Of a stretch of DNA of 64,000 nucleotides, positions 20,684 through 33,773 are shown in pieces. Where the stretch lies: assembly GCA_014904845.1 (NCBI GenBank), contig MU119210.1, positions 124,001 through 188,000 of the forward strand. The letters are read 5' to 3'. Under the pieces are notes generated by a model. The model made no database searches and had not been told where the DNA came from. It saw only the letters and a program-made list of their open reading frames with translations. Position 1 is the first letter of the stretch. Every line of letters begins with the position of its first letter. This DNA is from Acephala macrosclerotiorum (lineage: Eukaryota > Ascomycota > Leotiomycetes > Helotiales > Mollisiaceae). The position numbers and the translations under genes are program-made.

Positions 20684-23452
20684 ATATGCAACCCCAATCA
20701 ACCCCCGCCAGACATCTCTATTTCGATCATCAATCTGTCGACAATTATCGAGATATTACAGTGTCTGCCTTCCTGACACCAATTGATTTCATTATCAATC
20801 ACGGAAGCTGGATGCTCCAAGCTTTAGTCTCAAGTGGAACACGAGCTTTTTTATTTCTCTTAGGTTCTCTTCCTTCACGCTTCGCTGTACACAGTTATCA
20901 AATTCTCGTCACAACCACTTCTGCTTCAGGCTAGATTCCTTGAATTGCTTCGGAGGGTAAAGACTCAACTTCGTGTGTGCCAACGAGAATATCGTCCATA
21001 CTGTACTACTAGCTTTATGAATCTCGTGGAAGCAATATATTCTTTTTGGAAAAGTTCAGGGAATCACAACTTGCACGCTACTAGCGTCAAGATGGACAAC
21101 ATCGGCACTCGACTGATATCTACTTGCGTTGTCGTTGAAGGGATCGGTACTCGTGAGGTGGCGGGCTATCATTTGCTGGAACATCTCGTACATGATGCGG
21201 TGTTATTCATCTTCCATACCGCCAGAGTATGAAGTCTAAATATCTGGCAAAACTCTGGGCCAATGTCGGTGTGAACCTCCGAGTACCGGAGGATGAACAC
21301 ATATCCACTCCAATGTTTTGAGTCAAGGTCCATGAGGCGGTATGGAGAGACAGCAGGGACATGACATAGAGCTTCACGTGTCAACCATCAACTCGCCTAC
21401 TCACGTGTAAACCCCTTTCCGAGCCAATGAATCTGTCGTCGCCTTGTCCTTGCCTTGTGCAACGCCACGATACCTTCAAATCCGGGGCGGCACGCTGCAG
21501 CCGCTGGAGGCAGCAAGGCGATTCTGGGGTCACAAAATTGGCCTTCTCGCCCAGCGGTTGGGGAGATGCGGCCTGCGAGGCATCACAACACATTAGGTTC
21601 GTTCGCACAGCAGAGCGCCCAACCTGTTGGCCTACGTGGTTTGCGCTGCGGTTTGGATCATCAGCCTATTTCGCTGGGTATTCATCAACTTTGTTGAGGC
21701 GCGCAAAGACGGTGACGAAGAGCTTGAGTGCGCGCAAAGGAATGTGAATCCGCCGGAACAGGAAGCCTCATCCCATCGCAAAGCACACGTCACAATTGAC
21801 AGTTGCTGTTGCCAGTGCCACGACGCTGTACGAGGCGCCATGTGCGCAAACAAAGCCTTGGATCTCGGTTCGTTCAGGTAACATGGAAACTTGGAAAGGG
21901 GAGACGCCGAGAAATCTATCACAAGCACTTGTCATTTGAGATGTTACAGTCAGGAACGCTGAACGGCGATTCGCGATGCTGCACTATAGTCATCACAGGC
22001 TTTGTCTCGATTGAAAACGAACAGAAATCATGCAAAGCAACTCTCGGCCGTGAGAGGCAGCTCATAGAGGCAAGCTCGACCTGTCCCTTCCGTTGCCTGT
22101 TTGTAGCTGGATCGAACTGGAACGAGCTGGAGCTTGAACAAGAAGTAGGCATGAGCAGGATATGCGAACCCCCCCCACTTATCGCCAACCCACGCACGAG
22201 GGATGAGTCTGATCCAGGCGAGCCGCGGCCTTTCTTTGGGGATTTTGCGACAGGGGAATTTCCACACCGAGAGACCTCCGGCGTTCGCAGAGGAATCGTT
22301 GCGACTTGGCAGGCAGTGGGGGTAGCCCCACGGATAAAATAGAAAACGTGGGGTCTGACACCCACGCTCTGGAAATTGGAAACTGGGAAAAAAACAAACA
22401 CATGCACAAAGCACATGTCGTCCAGACTGGGGATCACGAAACCAGTGGAAGGGATAGTTTTCATTTTTCACTTCTCTTTCGCTCTCATGCCCTTGAGAAA
22501 TGAGGACTCAGATGTATATCTTACGAATTAGGTATTGAATGAGTATCGGACCGTACTGCCCCGCTAATCGCCATGACTAGATCTTCTCAGGGTCCTGGCT
22601 TTGTTTTGGCTCTTCGGAGAGATCTGAGCAAATGTATTCAACCGTTGCGATTCAGGATTAGGGAGCTGGTTCCGGCCACTGGCCTCTTTTCTGTCGTGGA
22701 AGTGCTACAGTGGCGGAACGACAGTGGTGGACTTCCGGCTGAATTCTTGAGTTGTGACTAGAACATCTTTGGAAGCTCGTGTCGTCTCGGGGTGAGGGCA
22801 GAAGGCCGTGGAGAGGTGAAACAGCGGTGAAAGTAAGCATTTTCTCACTCATGGTTGGCTGCACGAGGATCACGGAAACCAGGTGTGCCATCCGGCGAGT
22901 TTGGCGGTGTCGACTGTGCTCGACGAATAGTGGGGGAGCGGACTTCTTGACTCAGTGTTTGGTGGATGAAAAAGCTGCCTGAGTGGTTGCTTGTTGCTCG
23001 GGCATCGATATTCGCAGGCACACCGCAAACTCAGACACGGTGGAAGGGAGCCGGAGAGCCATAGGGATGAAAAGAAAAACGAGTCGCGCCCCCATACGCC
23101 AGCATCCGCGTTCTGGCTCAGACTTGCTGCCTGTCACATATGACTCTTGATTTCCACACGAAAACAAACATAAATAACGAACGAATCCTGATTCCAGCTC
23201 TTTTGGAATTAATCTATATATTCTTGGAATCCTGCCTTCTGTTCTTGTTGCAGTGCAGCAGCAGACCAGTACGCTTACGAAAGACTTATCGTTACACTCA
23301 CCCTGCGCCTCGGCATCACGAATATTTCGAGAAGAGCCGGTGACCGAACACGAAAACTCACCGTGTTATATCAGCAACGAACTCTACAAGAGAACCCTCT
23401 CGCGCCGAAAGGTTCCCCAGTTCCCCAGAACCACCAGAGATCCACAGCAAAC
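20684..23452. other. Long intergenic region (2.8 kb)
   Basis: Several overlapping frames of 80-180 codons occur on both strands around 21.4-22.5 kb, but none shows motifs, splice logic or typical composition. The stretch just upstream of 23453 is probably the promoter and 5' leader of the small gene that follows. Leaders of this length are common for regulatory or developmental fungal genes. A non-coding RNA cannot be excluded. Confidence 0.4.
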
Positions 23453-24084
23453 ATGTATTTTTCATTTTCGCCGTCACCACCATCAACTAGTAAGTAAATA
23501 TTCTGTGTTACTGTTTCTGCCAAGTTTCGCGTGTTAGTGCAACATGAACGCGGATTCCAGTGTATGTATACATGTGTAGACGTGGCAACAAAAATGTCCA
23601 ACGTCCTCGCAGACGTTCATACAGCTTGAATATTGTCAGTTATGGAACGTTCAAGACTGACTTTACCAAAGGTTATTCCACAGCACCTATGGATATCCCA
23701 TCTTCTTCTCGCTCGAGACCACAGTCACCCTCCTGCGCATACCCATCATGGCCGCGACGCGCATCCCTCTCCTCGAGCTCGAGTGAAGAAGAACATCAGT
23801 CCAGCTCCTTCATCATCTCAGACGAGGAACTCTTCCCAGATGTCTTCGATGAGCAAGACTGCACACCTCCCGCCACTCCTCACTCCCACACAAGCCGATC
23901 ACCAGCTTCACCCTCGATGTTATGCGAGATGGTTGTCGAGAATGGGTCGCTAATGCGCCAACTGATGGCAGAAGAGAAGGCAAAGAAGGAGAGAAGACGT
24001 CGCAAGAGTGCTGCTTCGAAGAAGTCAAGAAGTGGAAGCGGCGCATCGAAACATATGAGCCCCATCTTGGAGGCTGGTGAGTGA
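23453..24084 (+). CDS. Small conserved fungal Ser/Arg-rich protein, function unknown
   Basis: Three exons: 23453-23489, 23538-23559 and 23640-24084; 504 nt, 167 aa. The spliced N-terminus reads MYFSFSPSPPST, then QHERGF and YGTFKTDFTKGYSTAPMDIP. All acceptor choices before exon 3 need the same phase, and only the 22-nt middle exon supplies it. The body has a Ser-rich patch (SLSSSSSEEE), the acidic ISDEELFPDVFDEQD motif, a Thr/Ser-Pro stretch, and a basic helix (EEKAKKERRRRKSAASKKSR) that could be a nuclear signal. I recall similar short proteins beginning MYFS with an S-D-E-E/D-L-F motif across filamentous ascomycetes, with no assigned function. The unspliced reading from 23560 shares the frame of exon 3 but has an unconvincing start. 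Confidence 0.7.
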
Positions 24085-27000
24085 GGGGTAATGGAGCTGC
24101 AACGTGAAATAAGAAACTTATATCTTGGGTAAGTTATTCACCGTCCCAGTTACGGACGTACTTCCACCAACATGTTGGTGATTATGAGTGCATCTTGCTG
24201 ACTTCTGCCTCAAGATATCAGCATCATAGTATCTGCAAGGAAAGACCTACTGTGATATGAACAGTATAGGCAATTATTGTCGAGAGGAAGATGACATCCC
24301 GCCATGCCTCGCCAGACTGCCTTGTCATCGCGTCACGCCTTGACGCCACGATTCATTCAAGTGCAGTCCAAGCGGATGAGACGAAAAGGATTCGGATTGC
24401 GAGATTGAGTCGCGCTCGAGCTCAAAAGTGATCTTTGCCTGACCTCCCTGGATTGATTCCTGGTTGAAGATCTACTCGAGCCGAGATTAGCAACCTTATC
24501 GATTACTTTTCCTGAGGTATGCTACCGAGCAGAAATCCACAAGGCAGATTCTCGCCTAAGAGAGCCTGAGAGAGATTAATTATCATATCTTCAACAAAGC
24601 ATTGATGTGACAATGTCTCATAGTCCGTGGATCACTCGTTTCGATAATTTGCATTGAATGCAAATTGTGGCGAAGCGGGAGTCGAGGCTATCGCGAAAAT
24701 AGTTAGCCTTATTTATCGACTCGACTACGACCACGGGACGGCCCTGTCGGCAAGGTTTCCTGAAGAAGGTTGGCGGGAGCGGGGAGCGCGCGGATCTTGT
24801 CAGAAAGAGCGGCCTCGTCGATGGCACTCAGATTATCAACCGCTTGAGCTGGTGTTTGAGCGAGCAGAGACTGGATGAAACTTATTTCCGCCAGCGGTTA
24901 CGCGAAGAAACGGGAAAGGAAGAGACGGGATGGAACAGTGAAGTTTCTCTGTCGTATTTTGTTGAACTTGATAGCTTCAAATCATGTTTCCACAATTGAT
25001 TTTTCAATATGCTCAAGACCCTTGAAAAGTGTACCGCTTTGAAGATTTGTGACAGGCATCTACAACAAGGCTGGTCTGCGGCCGGAGCGGTAAGGCAAGG
25101 ATGAAAGGGGGGCAAGGAAGTTACGCGCCGACCCAGAAGCGAGACCTGCAAGAGAAAACTCATCCCCTCCACCAATCAGAAAATTGAAAGAAGCGACTCC
25201 TCTTCTTATTCGTTCAAACAGAAAGATTTATTTTCTCGTAGCATAAAATCCCAAGCCTTAAAGTCTGTTGTGCTTCCAAATTGTGATGTTGACGTCGGAG
25301 GAGAAACGCCACCCTGCGAGGTAACGTGGGACGACTTTTCCTCCCACCCCGAGCTTAGAGACGGTGTGGAAGAAATCTACTTGGGAAAAGCAGGTACAAA
25401 TCAGAAAACTGGCCGAAAGCATGTAGGTGCATCATAGGCACTATTTGGCTTTGCAGACACTCTAAGAGAAACTTTTTGGCTGTTCCCCCACTTCCCTCGG
25501 AGTTGTAGCACAAAACAGCTTTTCAAAACATACCCCGCGATAGATGGAAGGATCAGCAACTGTGCCAGCGGAAGCTTGGACCTCTGCAAGCTCTTGCAGA
25601 CGGGAGAGCTTCGATGTCGCACATACCGATATTAAGCTTGCCATAATGTGAACAGTATAGCACCGGCCAACTTGGACATAACGATAGCCACGGGAGGTAT
25701 CCGAGAGGCGAAGAAAACTGTCACAATATCAAGCATCCTGGATTTCGGACCATGAACCCCTACGCATTGCCATCACATCTGGCCATTTTGCATGCCAGAT
25801 AGCTTTATACGGCAACTATTGATCGATAGAAGCAAGCATTGTATCTGTCAAACCCGCTCGAGCTCTGACTGTGGGATTAGCAACCAGGCGGGGGTTGAGA
25901 TCAGAGCGGGTTCCGGACGCCACCACTCCCAACCCCTCATTTTTTGTGCTGATGTCGAATGTAGGCTGACGAGTACCGTCTCACTCCGAAAGATCCTAAA
26001 TTGAGGGCGCTCCAACGGTATTTAAGTTGAATGAGGGAAGGAATCGGGTGACTCTGAGAAGGTGGAACATCTCGGAACTCGAGCGTCTGAGGAAAGGAGA
26101 GACATGAAGAGAAGACTCCATTCACAAAGGCTTTGTAGACGCTGGCTCCATTTAGTAGTTTGGGGGCATTTTTCTTTGTCCAGTCGTCGGCGGTCAACAG
26201 TACTTTGCGCTTATGAGTGGATGGAATTGTGATGAAGCTGCATATCGATGCTGTTGGTGCTGCCCAATGAGAGCGCTGAGGTGCCTTTCGACGTGGCCTT
26301 GGCTTGACGCTTGCAAGGGCGAGCGACGTTCCCTGCCACAGAACCCTGGAGCCCTGAAGGGAGTTCGCTCCACTGGCCACTAGCAACCGACCCCTCCCAC
26401 CAAATCGAATCCCGAGAAATCATGTCACGCCCAACCGTAGACCTCGAACAGCATCAACCGCCATCGACCGCCACGGATCACGCCCACAGCCTCGTTATCG
26501 ACTCCAAAGCGTAATGAACTCACTACCTTGTCCCCGGACGCCGCCGAACGATTCGCCTGTCTATCAATGCCACTTTCCCTCTTCTTGACACGAGGCCGCG
26601 TGTGATGAGCAAAACGTCCAATATCAGAGTCCTAATGTGCCGAACCTGGTTCATTGCTCAGCACTCTATTGCCCTGGATGGACATGGGCCTCCATCTCGC
26701 ATTGGATTTGAGCCACTCCTGCAGTGCAAACCACCCTTCAATGCCCCATACTAGCCTTTGCTAGATTGCGAGATGTGGTCGGTCGAAGGCAGCAGGGTCT
26801 CTTAAGTGGTATGCAGTGGCTGCTCTATCCTAGCTCCTCGAGCTGCGACTTGATGCATCGAGATGAGCCGGACGCATCCGCTCGAGATCCCATGGTTCGG
26901 CTAGAAATGCGTGTCTAATTCTGGCTTCGGATCATCCACTGATAGCTCGAATCACCTTCTCTTAACCGCCTTGCTCTTCAACGCTCTCAGACTTGATGGG

Positions 27001-27636
27001 GCCATATACGGCCTTAGGTGACCTCTCTCCAGCTTCCTCTCTCACTGAATAAGGATTTCCGCCCCTTGGACCCCAATACAAGCGCCAAACGTCGTTTCTA
27101 GGTAGTCCGTCCAGGCCAGACCCCACGAGAGCCAATATCCGTTTTGTTCGCCTCGTCCATGTCTCGTTGCTTCCGCAAGGTCCCGTGCAACTTCAAGATA
27201 TTCTCCTCTGTCGTACTCCTTGTGCTCCACCGTTTCTGATCTTGCCATCATTTAATTATTGTCGAGCACCGCAAATTGCACAGGCACGCAAAACAGCTGT
27301 TCACGGCTACACAAGAGCGTTTAAGCCGTCCACTCGGTACCTCTCATATATAAACTGAGCATTGGGCTTCCAGCAACTCCATGTGACGATTGAAAGAATT
27401 GGGCGTGGACCGTGATCAGCCCTGTACTGCAGGACCAACCATCGGTGGGGCGATAAGAGACCTTCACTCTGTAAGTGTCTCTCCTCTCTTTGCTTTGTAC
27501 AAAACAAATTGGACATCCCAAGTTCGAGATCCGAAGTGCCGCTGTAGCTACCCTTTGGGAATACGCGCACCATGCGACCTTCCGACTGACTGTCCTGTGC
27601 CTTGCAGAGTACGAGAACGAGGTCGACATTGTCACC
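24085..27636. other. Long intergenic region (3.5 kb) ending in the WD40 gene promoter
   Basis: No motif-bearing frame found. Frames such as minus 26386-25937 (149 aa) lack recognisable features. A likely 5'-UTR intron of the following gene runs from a GTAAGT donor at 27471 to a CTTGCAG acceptor ending at 27607, 29 nt before its ATG. Confidence 0.4.
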
Positions 27637-30600
27637 ATGTCCACCGGACGGCCTCAAAGGCATCGCTCGATGTCGATGAGCTCGGGGCAGTCTTCGAAGG
27701 GGAAAGGGAGACTTTCGACGCTGGCAGAAATTACTTCAACTTTACCTTCACCAGAAATGACAAAGGACTTCGAGTGTTGCGCGGCCACTGCCAGCATGTT
27801 TCTCTAGTAAGCCTTAAATCCATAACATATTGCTGTTGATGAATGGGAAATTCGGAGCTTGGAGCTGTCTTGGGAGCAGACAAAATCCGCCTGCATGCAA
27901 CTCTTGAGGGAGCTCCCGGCTGCGGAATCCTCACGTAAATTTTAGCTTATTACAGTGCTAATTAGATTCCAGCTCCCAAGGATGTAGTGTAGTTTGCTGC
28001 CATCACGACACTCTGACGATCGAGCGCCGGTTTTCGAGACATACGGAAGAAATACAATTGCTTGCGGTGGATACTGTGAGCGAGCGGGGTGCTGGACGAC
28101 TAGTCGTTTCCTATGACGCTGGGCAGACAGCGATTGTGTGGGATTGTATGACGGGAGACGAGCTTGCGCGCTTTGCCTCATATGAAAACCTTACGGTGGC
28201 AGCGTGGATGCGAAATGGCAATGTCGCATTTGGTATGTTTGAAACTTGCGCGAACAGCGTGTTTTTGCTGAATCTTTTCAGGAAACGCCCAGGGGAATGT
28301 CATCCTCTTCGAACCCACAACATCAGAGCACATCTCGGCAAGAACGATTGACCAAATTCCAATTACGGCTTTGGCACCAGCAGCAGATTGCAGAACATAT
28401 GCCATTGGGTATTTTCCAGATTCATCTTCATCTCTTCACAAACTTCATTAACTCTTTCTAGTTTTTCAAATGGATCTCTTCTCATTGCAGCTCTGCAACC
28501 GAGATTCACAATTCTTCACAATTTGACCACTTCCCGAGGACCATCACCAATCGTCACTTTGGCGTGGCATGCTTCTTCCTCACGCCAGAAGTCAGACATG
28601 TTGGCAACGCAGACAAATGACGGAGATCTGCGGGTTTGGAGTGTGGCGAAATCACCAACCAGCAGCGACACAGCAAAGGTCGTCAGAGTCCTGAAACGGA
28701 CAGAAAACTTTCAAACGGGTCCAAATTGGTTGGGATGGTCAAAAAATGGGCGCATCGTCCAATTTTCTGAGGGGTGAGTTGTGCATGAATCAACGCGCGC
28801 GCTTAGCAAGGCAATACTGACACAGCCACATAGGGAGACATCGTCCTGGGATGTTCGCACAAAGCATGTTACCTATGAGTCCGTTCCGACTCTTGAAAAC
28901 GTCAGGGGGCTTGCTGTCTACGGGCCCGGCGCGACCCTATTCACACTTGGTCGTAACAATACGGCGCAGCAATTCGACCTAAACTCACCTCCTCAGCTAG
29001 TGGCTAACGTTCAGCACCCGGCCAATCTCTTACCCCCTTCGCCACCCGTATCTATTGAAGAGCAGAAGAAGCAAGATATCTCAGCGGCTACAGCAGGTGG
29101 GGAGATTTCCTCCGTGCCGATCAATGTTGATATTTCCGAGAGCGACGAGGACCATATGTCGCCCCTTGCAAGGATCGCTAGGGAGATGGATAAGCTTGAG
29201 CAAGAGCGCTCGGAGCCAGACCGAGCTGATACCCTCAGCCCTGTCTCGTCAAGAAGTCAAGCCTCGACGACATCTCGTTCATCTGCAGGGTCACGACCAC
29301 ATCGCGAGTATCGAAAGCACTCTTCCGTGACATCACGTGGTCTGAGTGACGGCACTATAATGTCAATAGGCTCTACCCTCCACTCTACTCGGGAGCCTTC
29401 GCTTGCCTCTAGTCGAGATAGCTTCTCAATGAGCAGTCTCAGCTCGACATCTCAAACATCAGGTAGATCTCGACCAAGGGGCTCTCGCTTACGCCAGGAG
29501 GTTCTTCGAAGCCCAGATGACAACAAAGTTGTGGACCTTTTCAAGTTCACCAAGACAAGGCTGAGCGATATCCCTTACCGGCACCCACAAGTTTTGGATA
29601 ACTCACACCTGACGAACGACGATCTACGCCTTCAAATGCTAAGTACGATTTTCGGTTGGGACGGTGAGGCTGAAGCATTGGTCCAAGATGAGATGAACCG
29701 GCATCCTTTAGGATCGCCAAACAGAGTCCTGCTTGCGAAATGGCTCGGCGACATCGATACTGATATCATGGCAACTAGCTCAGAGTCGATGACCTCCTCA
29801 GACTGGATGCTGTTGGCCTTGAGCGGGATTAGTGGACATGCTTCTCAGACCAACGTTGCGCGAGCATATGTTCGACGTCTACTTGAGAAAGGAGATGTGC
29901 ACACTGCCGCAACTATTATGATTGGTATGGGCGACCAGAACGACGCAATTGAGATCTATATCTCTCACAAACGGTACATGGAGGCCTTGATCCTCACTTG
30001 TCTGGTATTTCCCAACGATTGGCAGCGGCAAGCAGAGCTCATCAGAAAATGGGGCGAGTGGGCTGTTCAGCATAATCAGCATCAGTTGGCTATTCGGTGC
30101 TTCTCTTGTACTGGATCAGAGTCTTCTGAACCTTGGGTATCTCCGACTGCTCAAGCCGCCACGTTCTCGCAGCTTCAAAGTATGAGCATTCCCGAGATGT
30201 TGAGCCCTCCTTTGTCGCCTCCTGGTGCTCGAGGTCCTCAACGCAGTATCGCGAAGACATCGGCTTTGAAGCTTATCACTTCTTTCGGCGACAAAGCTGG
30301 CAAATCTAAGTTCTTTGGATTAACAGAAGATGAGCGAACACCGATAGGTGGCGGCGTGACACCCATTGCGGAATCCGCATTATCTCCTGGAGGCGATACC
30401 ACAGCGTTTCTCAGACCCAGCAATCGGAGTGCTTACAATACGCCAGCATCTGCTCGGACAGCAACACCTGGTGGATTTTCAAGGCAAAGACTCCCTTCTA
30501 TCGGAGAAATGCCTACAGATGTCGTCCCTCGCATCAGGAAGCTGGAACCAGCGAAACTGCCAACACCTGTCGACTCTGGATCCGACAAAGAGAAGAATGA

Positions 30601-33304
30601 TCGTTCAGCTAGAGTCCATGAGCGACATATCTCACAGCCTGAAACGATGCAGCTTAGCTCAGCAACGTATGTACCGACTGGCAGAGCTGCTACAACCAGT
30701 CCAATGATGGAGAAGAACAAGAACAAAGTAGGACATCCTCTCCCGTCTCCATCTCCGGATACGTTCACGATCTCAAAAGAGGATGCCCGCAAGCGTAATG
30801 GATCCCGCGATCGCAAACCAGATGGACTTCAGATCCAGTGGCCTCCCATGGAGTCCATCATCACAGGAGATTACATGACGTCACCCGAGACGTCGGTAAC
30901 ATCATCAAAATACCGGACAGGTACCTCTCGCTCTGTCAATGAGTCAGTCAACTCGTTGACGACCGGCGGACCTTCCCGAAGCCCACTCCACAGTGAGCGC
31001 AGCTACAAGAGTCAAGGAACAGCAAGCCCTGTAGTCACAGGTCGAAGCCTGGATCAGTATATTAGCAGTCTCGAGGCAGCACAGCATCACGCCGACAAAC
31101 AACGAAGACAGGCTAGTCGTGAGCGACGAGAGAAACGGGACCGTAGTAGCAGTCGGAAAGCCAAAGCTCGAGAAGCTTCCGAAGACCGTGGACGGCCAGC
31201 AGCTCGCTACATCAAGCCTGCTAAGCGCTCACCAACATCACCAGTCCCAATGTCTCCTGAAGATCTCAGAGATCTTGGAGCCGTAGGCTATGGTGATGAT
31301 GTTATCACCTCGGATGTCACTGGGAGGAAAGTGCGAGATAACAGCCAGTCTAGAGTAAAGTCCGCCAAACCATCAAGTCGAGTTCGTCGTTTGTCTCCAG
31401 AGCCAGTTGCAAGGCCGCAAGCAGGCAGCAAACCGGGGAGTCGTGTGACAAGTCGCAACAACAGTCGACGACCGAGTCCGGACACTCGTCTCACCATTAT
31501 CGATACTAAGAGAGGTCGGAGCAACGGTCGCGAAAGCTCTGTCATGCGCTCGCCTTCATCACCCCTTCCAATGTCGCCTCAAGCTAAATTCTATCAAGCA
31601 GACGACGATGATGACTTTAGAAAAGCTCATGAGGAACAGAGGCGATTCAAGTCTCGTCAGCGTAGTACAAGCAGACTGAGGGAAAGAAGGGAGCGTGGCA
31701 CAAGCGCTGTTCGTGATAGCTCTCCTCCAGATAGAAGACGTCGTGATCGTTCATCAAGTCGACGACCTGGTGAGAGAGAGGGCAGTAGGACACGAAAGGA
31801 GGCGTCACCACATCCAAAGCGTGATCGCCCATCCCACTCTCGATCAGTATCCGAACAGAAAGTTGGAAACATCAACCAGATCAAGGATGAGCGCACGCTC
31901 AAAAAGGAACAAGCTGCTCGTGACTTGGAGGAGAGGCGAAAGTCGTTAGCTCGAAGACCATCCGTGCCACCAATCGTGCATCCAGAAGAGCTTACCAGAC
32001 TCTCACCTATCCAGTATCGCCCCTCGCCGTCTCCAGAGTTCTTGAGATCTTCGACCTACCCATCCCCGAGACAATCTCAGATAGGTCCCTTACGAAGTCA
32101 GACAACTTCACCTGCACAGCAACCTCCTCGAAGCCAGACCACTTCGCCTGCGAATCTGAATACTTCTGAGGCGTATCTCAGGCAATCGAGCGGCTCATCT
32201 CCACAGATTGGGCTACCTGCAACACCAAGAGCTATGAGACATCCCAAATATGATCCGGACGGAAAGGACATCCCCGAAATGCCCCAGATTCCTGAGCAGT
32301 ACAACATGGCACCACCACCTTCTTCATGGGGCAGCTTGAATGCGGCAGCGCTATCCTACAACAATGCTTTTGAAAGCCTTGGCCCTCTTCCCCGGACTAC
32401 GTACTCTGGTGCTCCACGAAGACTACCTCCGCGCTCTGCATCAGCTCCGATCCCTGAAGAGCCACCCCAGTCACCACAGCCTCTACCAGCTGCATTGCCC
32501 ACACATCCAGCTTTCCAAGCTGCCCTCCCACCAAGCAGCAGAAGGAAGACTCAAGATCCAAACAACATGCGTGGCTCCCCATTGGCGTCTCCTCGTAAGA
32601 TCAACCCAGGAGAATCTCAACCCGGCACACTTGGCTACGAGACTCGCAACAACAGTCCAGTCTACTCAGTTGTCAGGCCTGAGATCATGAGCGGTATCGA
32701 CGAGACTATCGAAGCAAACAGTCAACCGATCAACCATTCGAACGATAATCTCACTCCCCCACCACCTCCACCTCCTCCTGCCCCACCAATTTTGAAAGAG
32801 CTTCAACATCTAGCAATGCCTCCACCACCGCCACCGGCTCCACTGTATCGCCCTGGTAACCCGAACACGAATTCCATTGTCTCCGGTGTCTCCCAAGGAT
32901 CTGGCGTCATTGAGATCGTCATGGACGACGAAGAAGACAAAACGACACCTGCTCCAATCACTGAGGTTCCCTCCCCACCTCAGCCAGCCTTCGCACGCAA
33001 CTCGTCCGTCAGTCACAGCCGCGGTCGTAGCGAGAACGACAACACACTTCAAGGACGCTTCTCTCGCGTGACCGAGCGTCTTCGAAGTGCCAGCCGAGGA
33101 AGGAACGGCACCTCACCTCAGCTCGACCGAACTCGGAGTCCACAAGAGGCAAGCCCTTACGAGAGCGTTCCCCCGGTTTGGGGCGTCAACCCTCGACCCA
33201 CTGCATCAGCATCTACCACCAACGTCTCTACCATCAATATAACAGAACGCCATCCTCGAGATGTCAAGGCAGCTATGATGGATACGGATGGAGGCATGAT
33301 CTAG
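27637..33304 (+). CDS. Large WD40-repeat protein with long disordered Ser/Arg/Pro-rich tail
   Basis: Five exons: 27637-27806, 27973-28232, 28282-28408, 28462-28773 and 28834-33304; 5340 nt, 1779 aa. The N-terminal part (about residues 40-430) is a beta-propeller: ASMFLYSQGCSVVCCHHDTL, then HTEEIQLLAVD, RLVVSYDAGQTAIVWD, GNVAFGNAQGNVILFEP, a DGDLRVWSV blade and SSWDVRTKHVTYE. A middle helical region (about 620-800) follows, with DLFKFTKTRLSDIPYRHP, NDAIEIYISHKRYMEALIL and IRKWGEWAVQHNQHQLAIRC resembling TPR/alpha-solenoid elements of trafficking or scaffold WD proteins. The remaining ~900 residues are low-complexity: many Ser-Pro sites, RERRER/SSSR patches and polyproline runs (PPPPPPPP). The family is conserved in filamentous fungi as I recall it, but I assign no function. 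The ATG at 27637 is chosen because its frame splices in phase into the first blade. Confidence 0.82.
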
Positions 33305-33710
33305 ACCCTCATCCATTCTCCTCTCTCCATTATATATCTTTAGTACATTCCGCATATACCACGGCGTCATATTCGTTTCTGCTTCTCTCATTCGATACCC
33401 TTTACTTCTCTTCTCGCCTTCCTCCTCCAATAAAGGAAGTGCATATTACATTGGGGTGTGCAGACTAGGGCATGCGGGGAAGATGGCAGGCTTTAGGCTA
33501 CGAAATTTATGAACTTTTGATTTGATTTACAGGGCAGCAACTTATCTTCATTCTATGTATTCTACTTCTTACAATCCTTGATTTGGACACATTATATGAT
33601 GGCGTTTCTTGTTCATTTTTGACACTTTTGGTTTGCGTTTTACTTCATTGATTGATTGTTTATTGGCGGCATGTTGCATGATGTGGTAGGGGTGGTAGGG
33701 ATGGAAGGTT

Positions 33711-33773
33711 GATGAGGGATGAGGGATGAAGGATGAGGGATGAAGGATGAGGGATGAGGGTTGGGGGTTGAGG
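33711..33773. repeat. Minisatellite with 7-bp unit (GATGAGG and variants), about 9 copies
   Basis: Read directly as GATGAGG / GATGAGG / GATGAAG, alternating, degenerating to GTTGGGG and GTTGAGG at the right end. Located about 400 bp past the WD40 gene stop, possibly in or near its 3' UTR. Purine-rich on the plus strand. Confidence 0.9.

Noticed and set aside
21803..22471. Several overlapping frames of about 150-180 codons on both strands.
   Set aside because: Mutual overlap on both strands without motifs indicates GC-driven chance frames.
25937..26386. 149-codon minus-strand frame upstream of the WD40 gene.
   Set aside because: Composition is not protein-like and no motif was found. Overlapping frames on the other strand are equally long.
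27390..27839. A 450-nt open frame overlapping WD40 exon 1 in another frame, reading GERETFDAGRNYFNFTFTR and LRVLRGHCQHVSL, which looks WD-like.
   Set aside because: It has no ATG (only TTG), and its phase does not join the propeller exon. The ATG frame at 27637 splices in phase into a typical first blade.
33711..33773. Regular short repeats considered as a CRISPR-like array.
   Set aside because: Units are contiguous 7-mers without spacers in a eukaryotic genome; a simple minisatellite.
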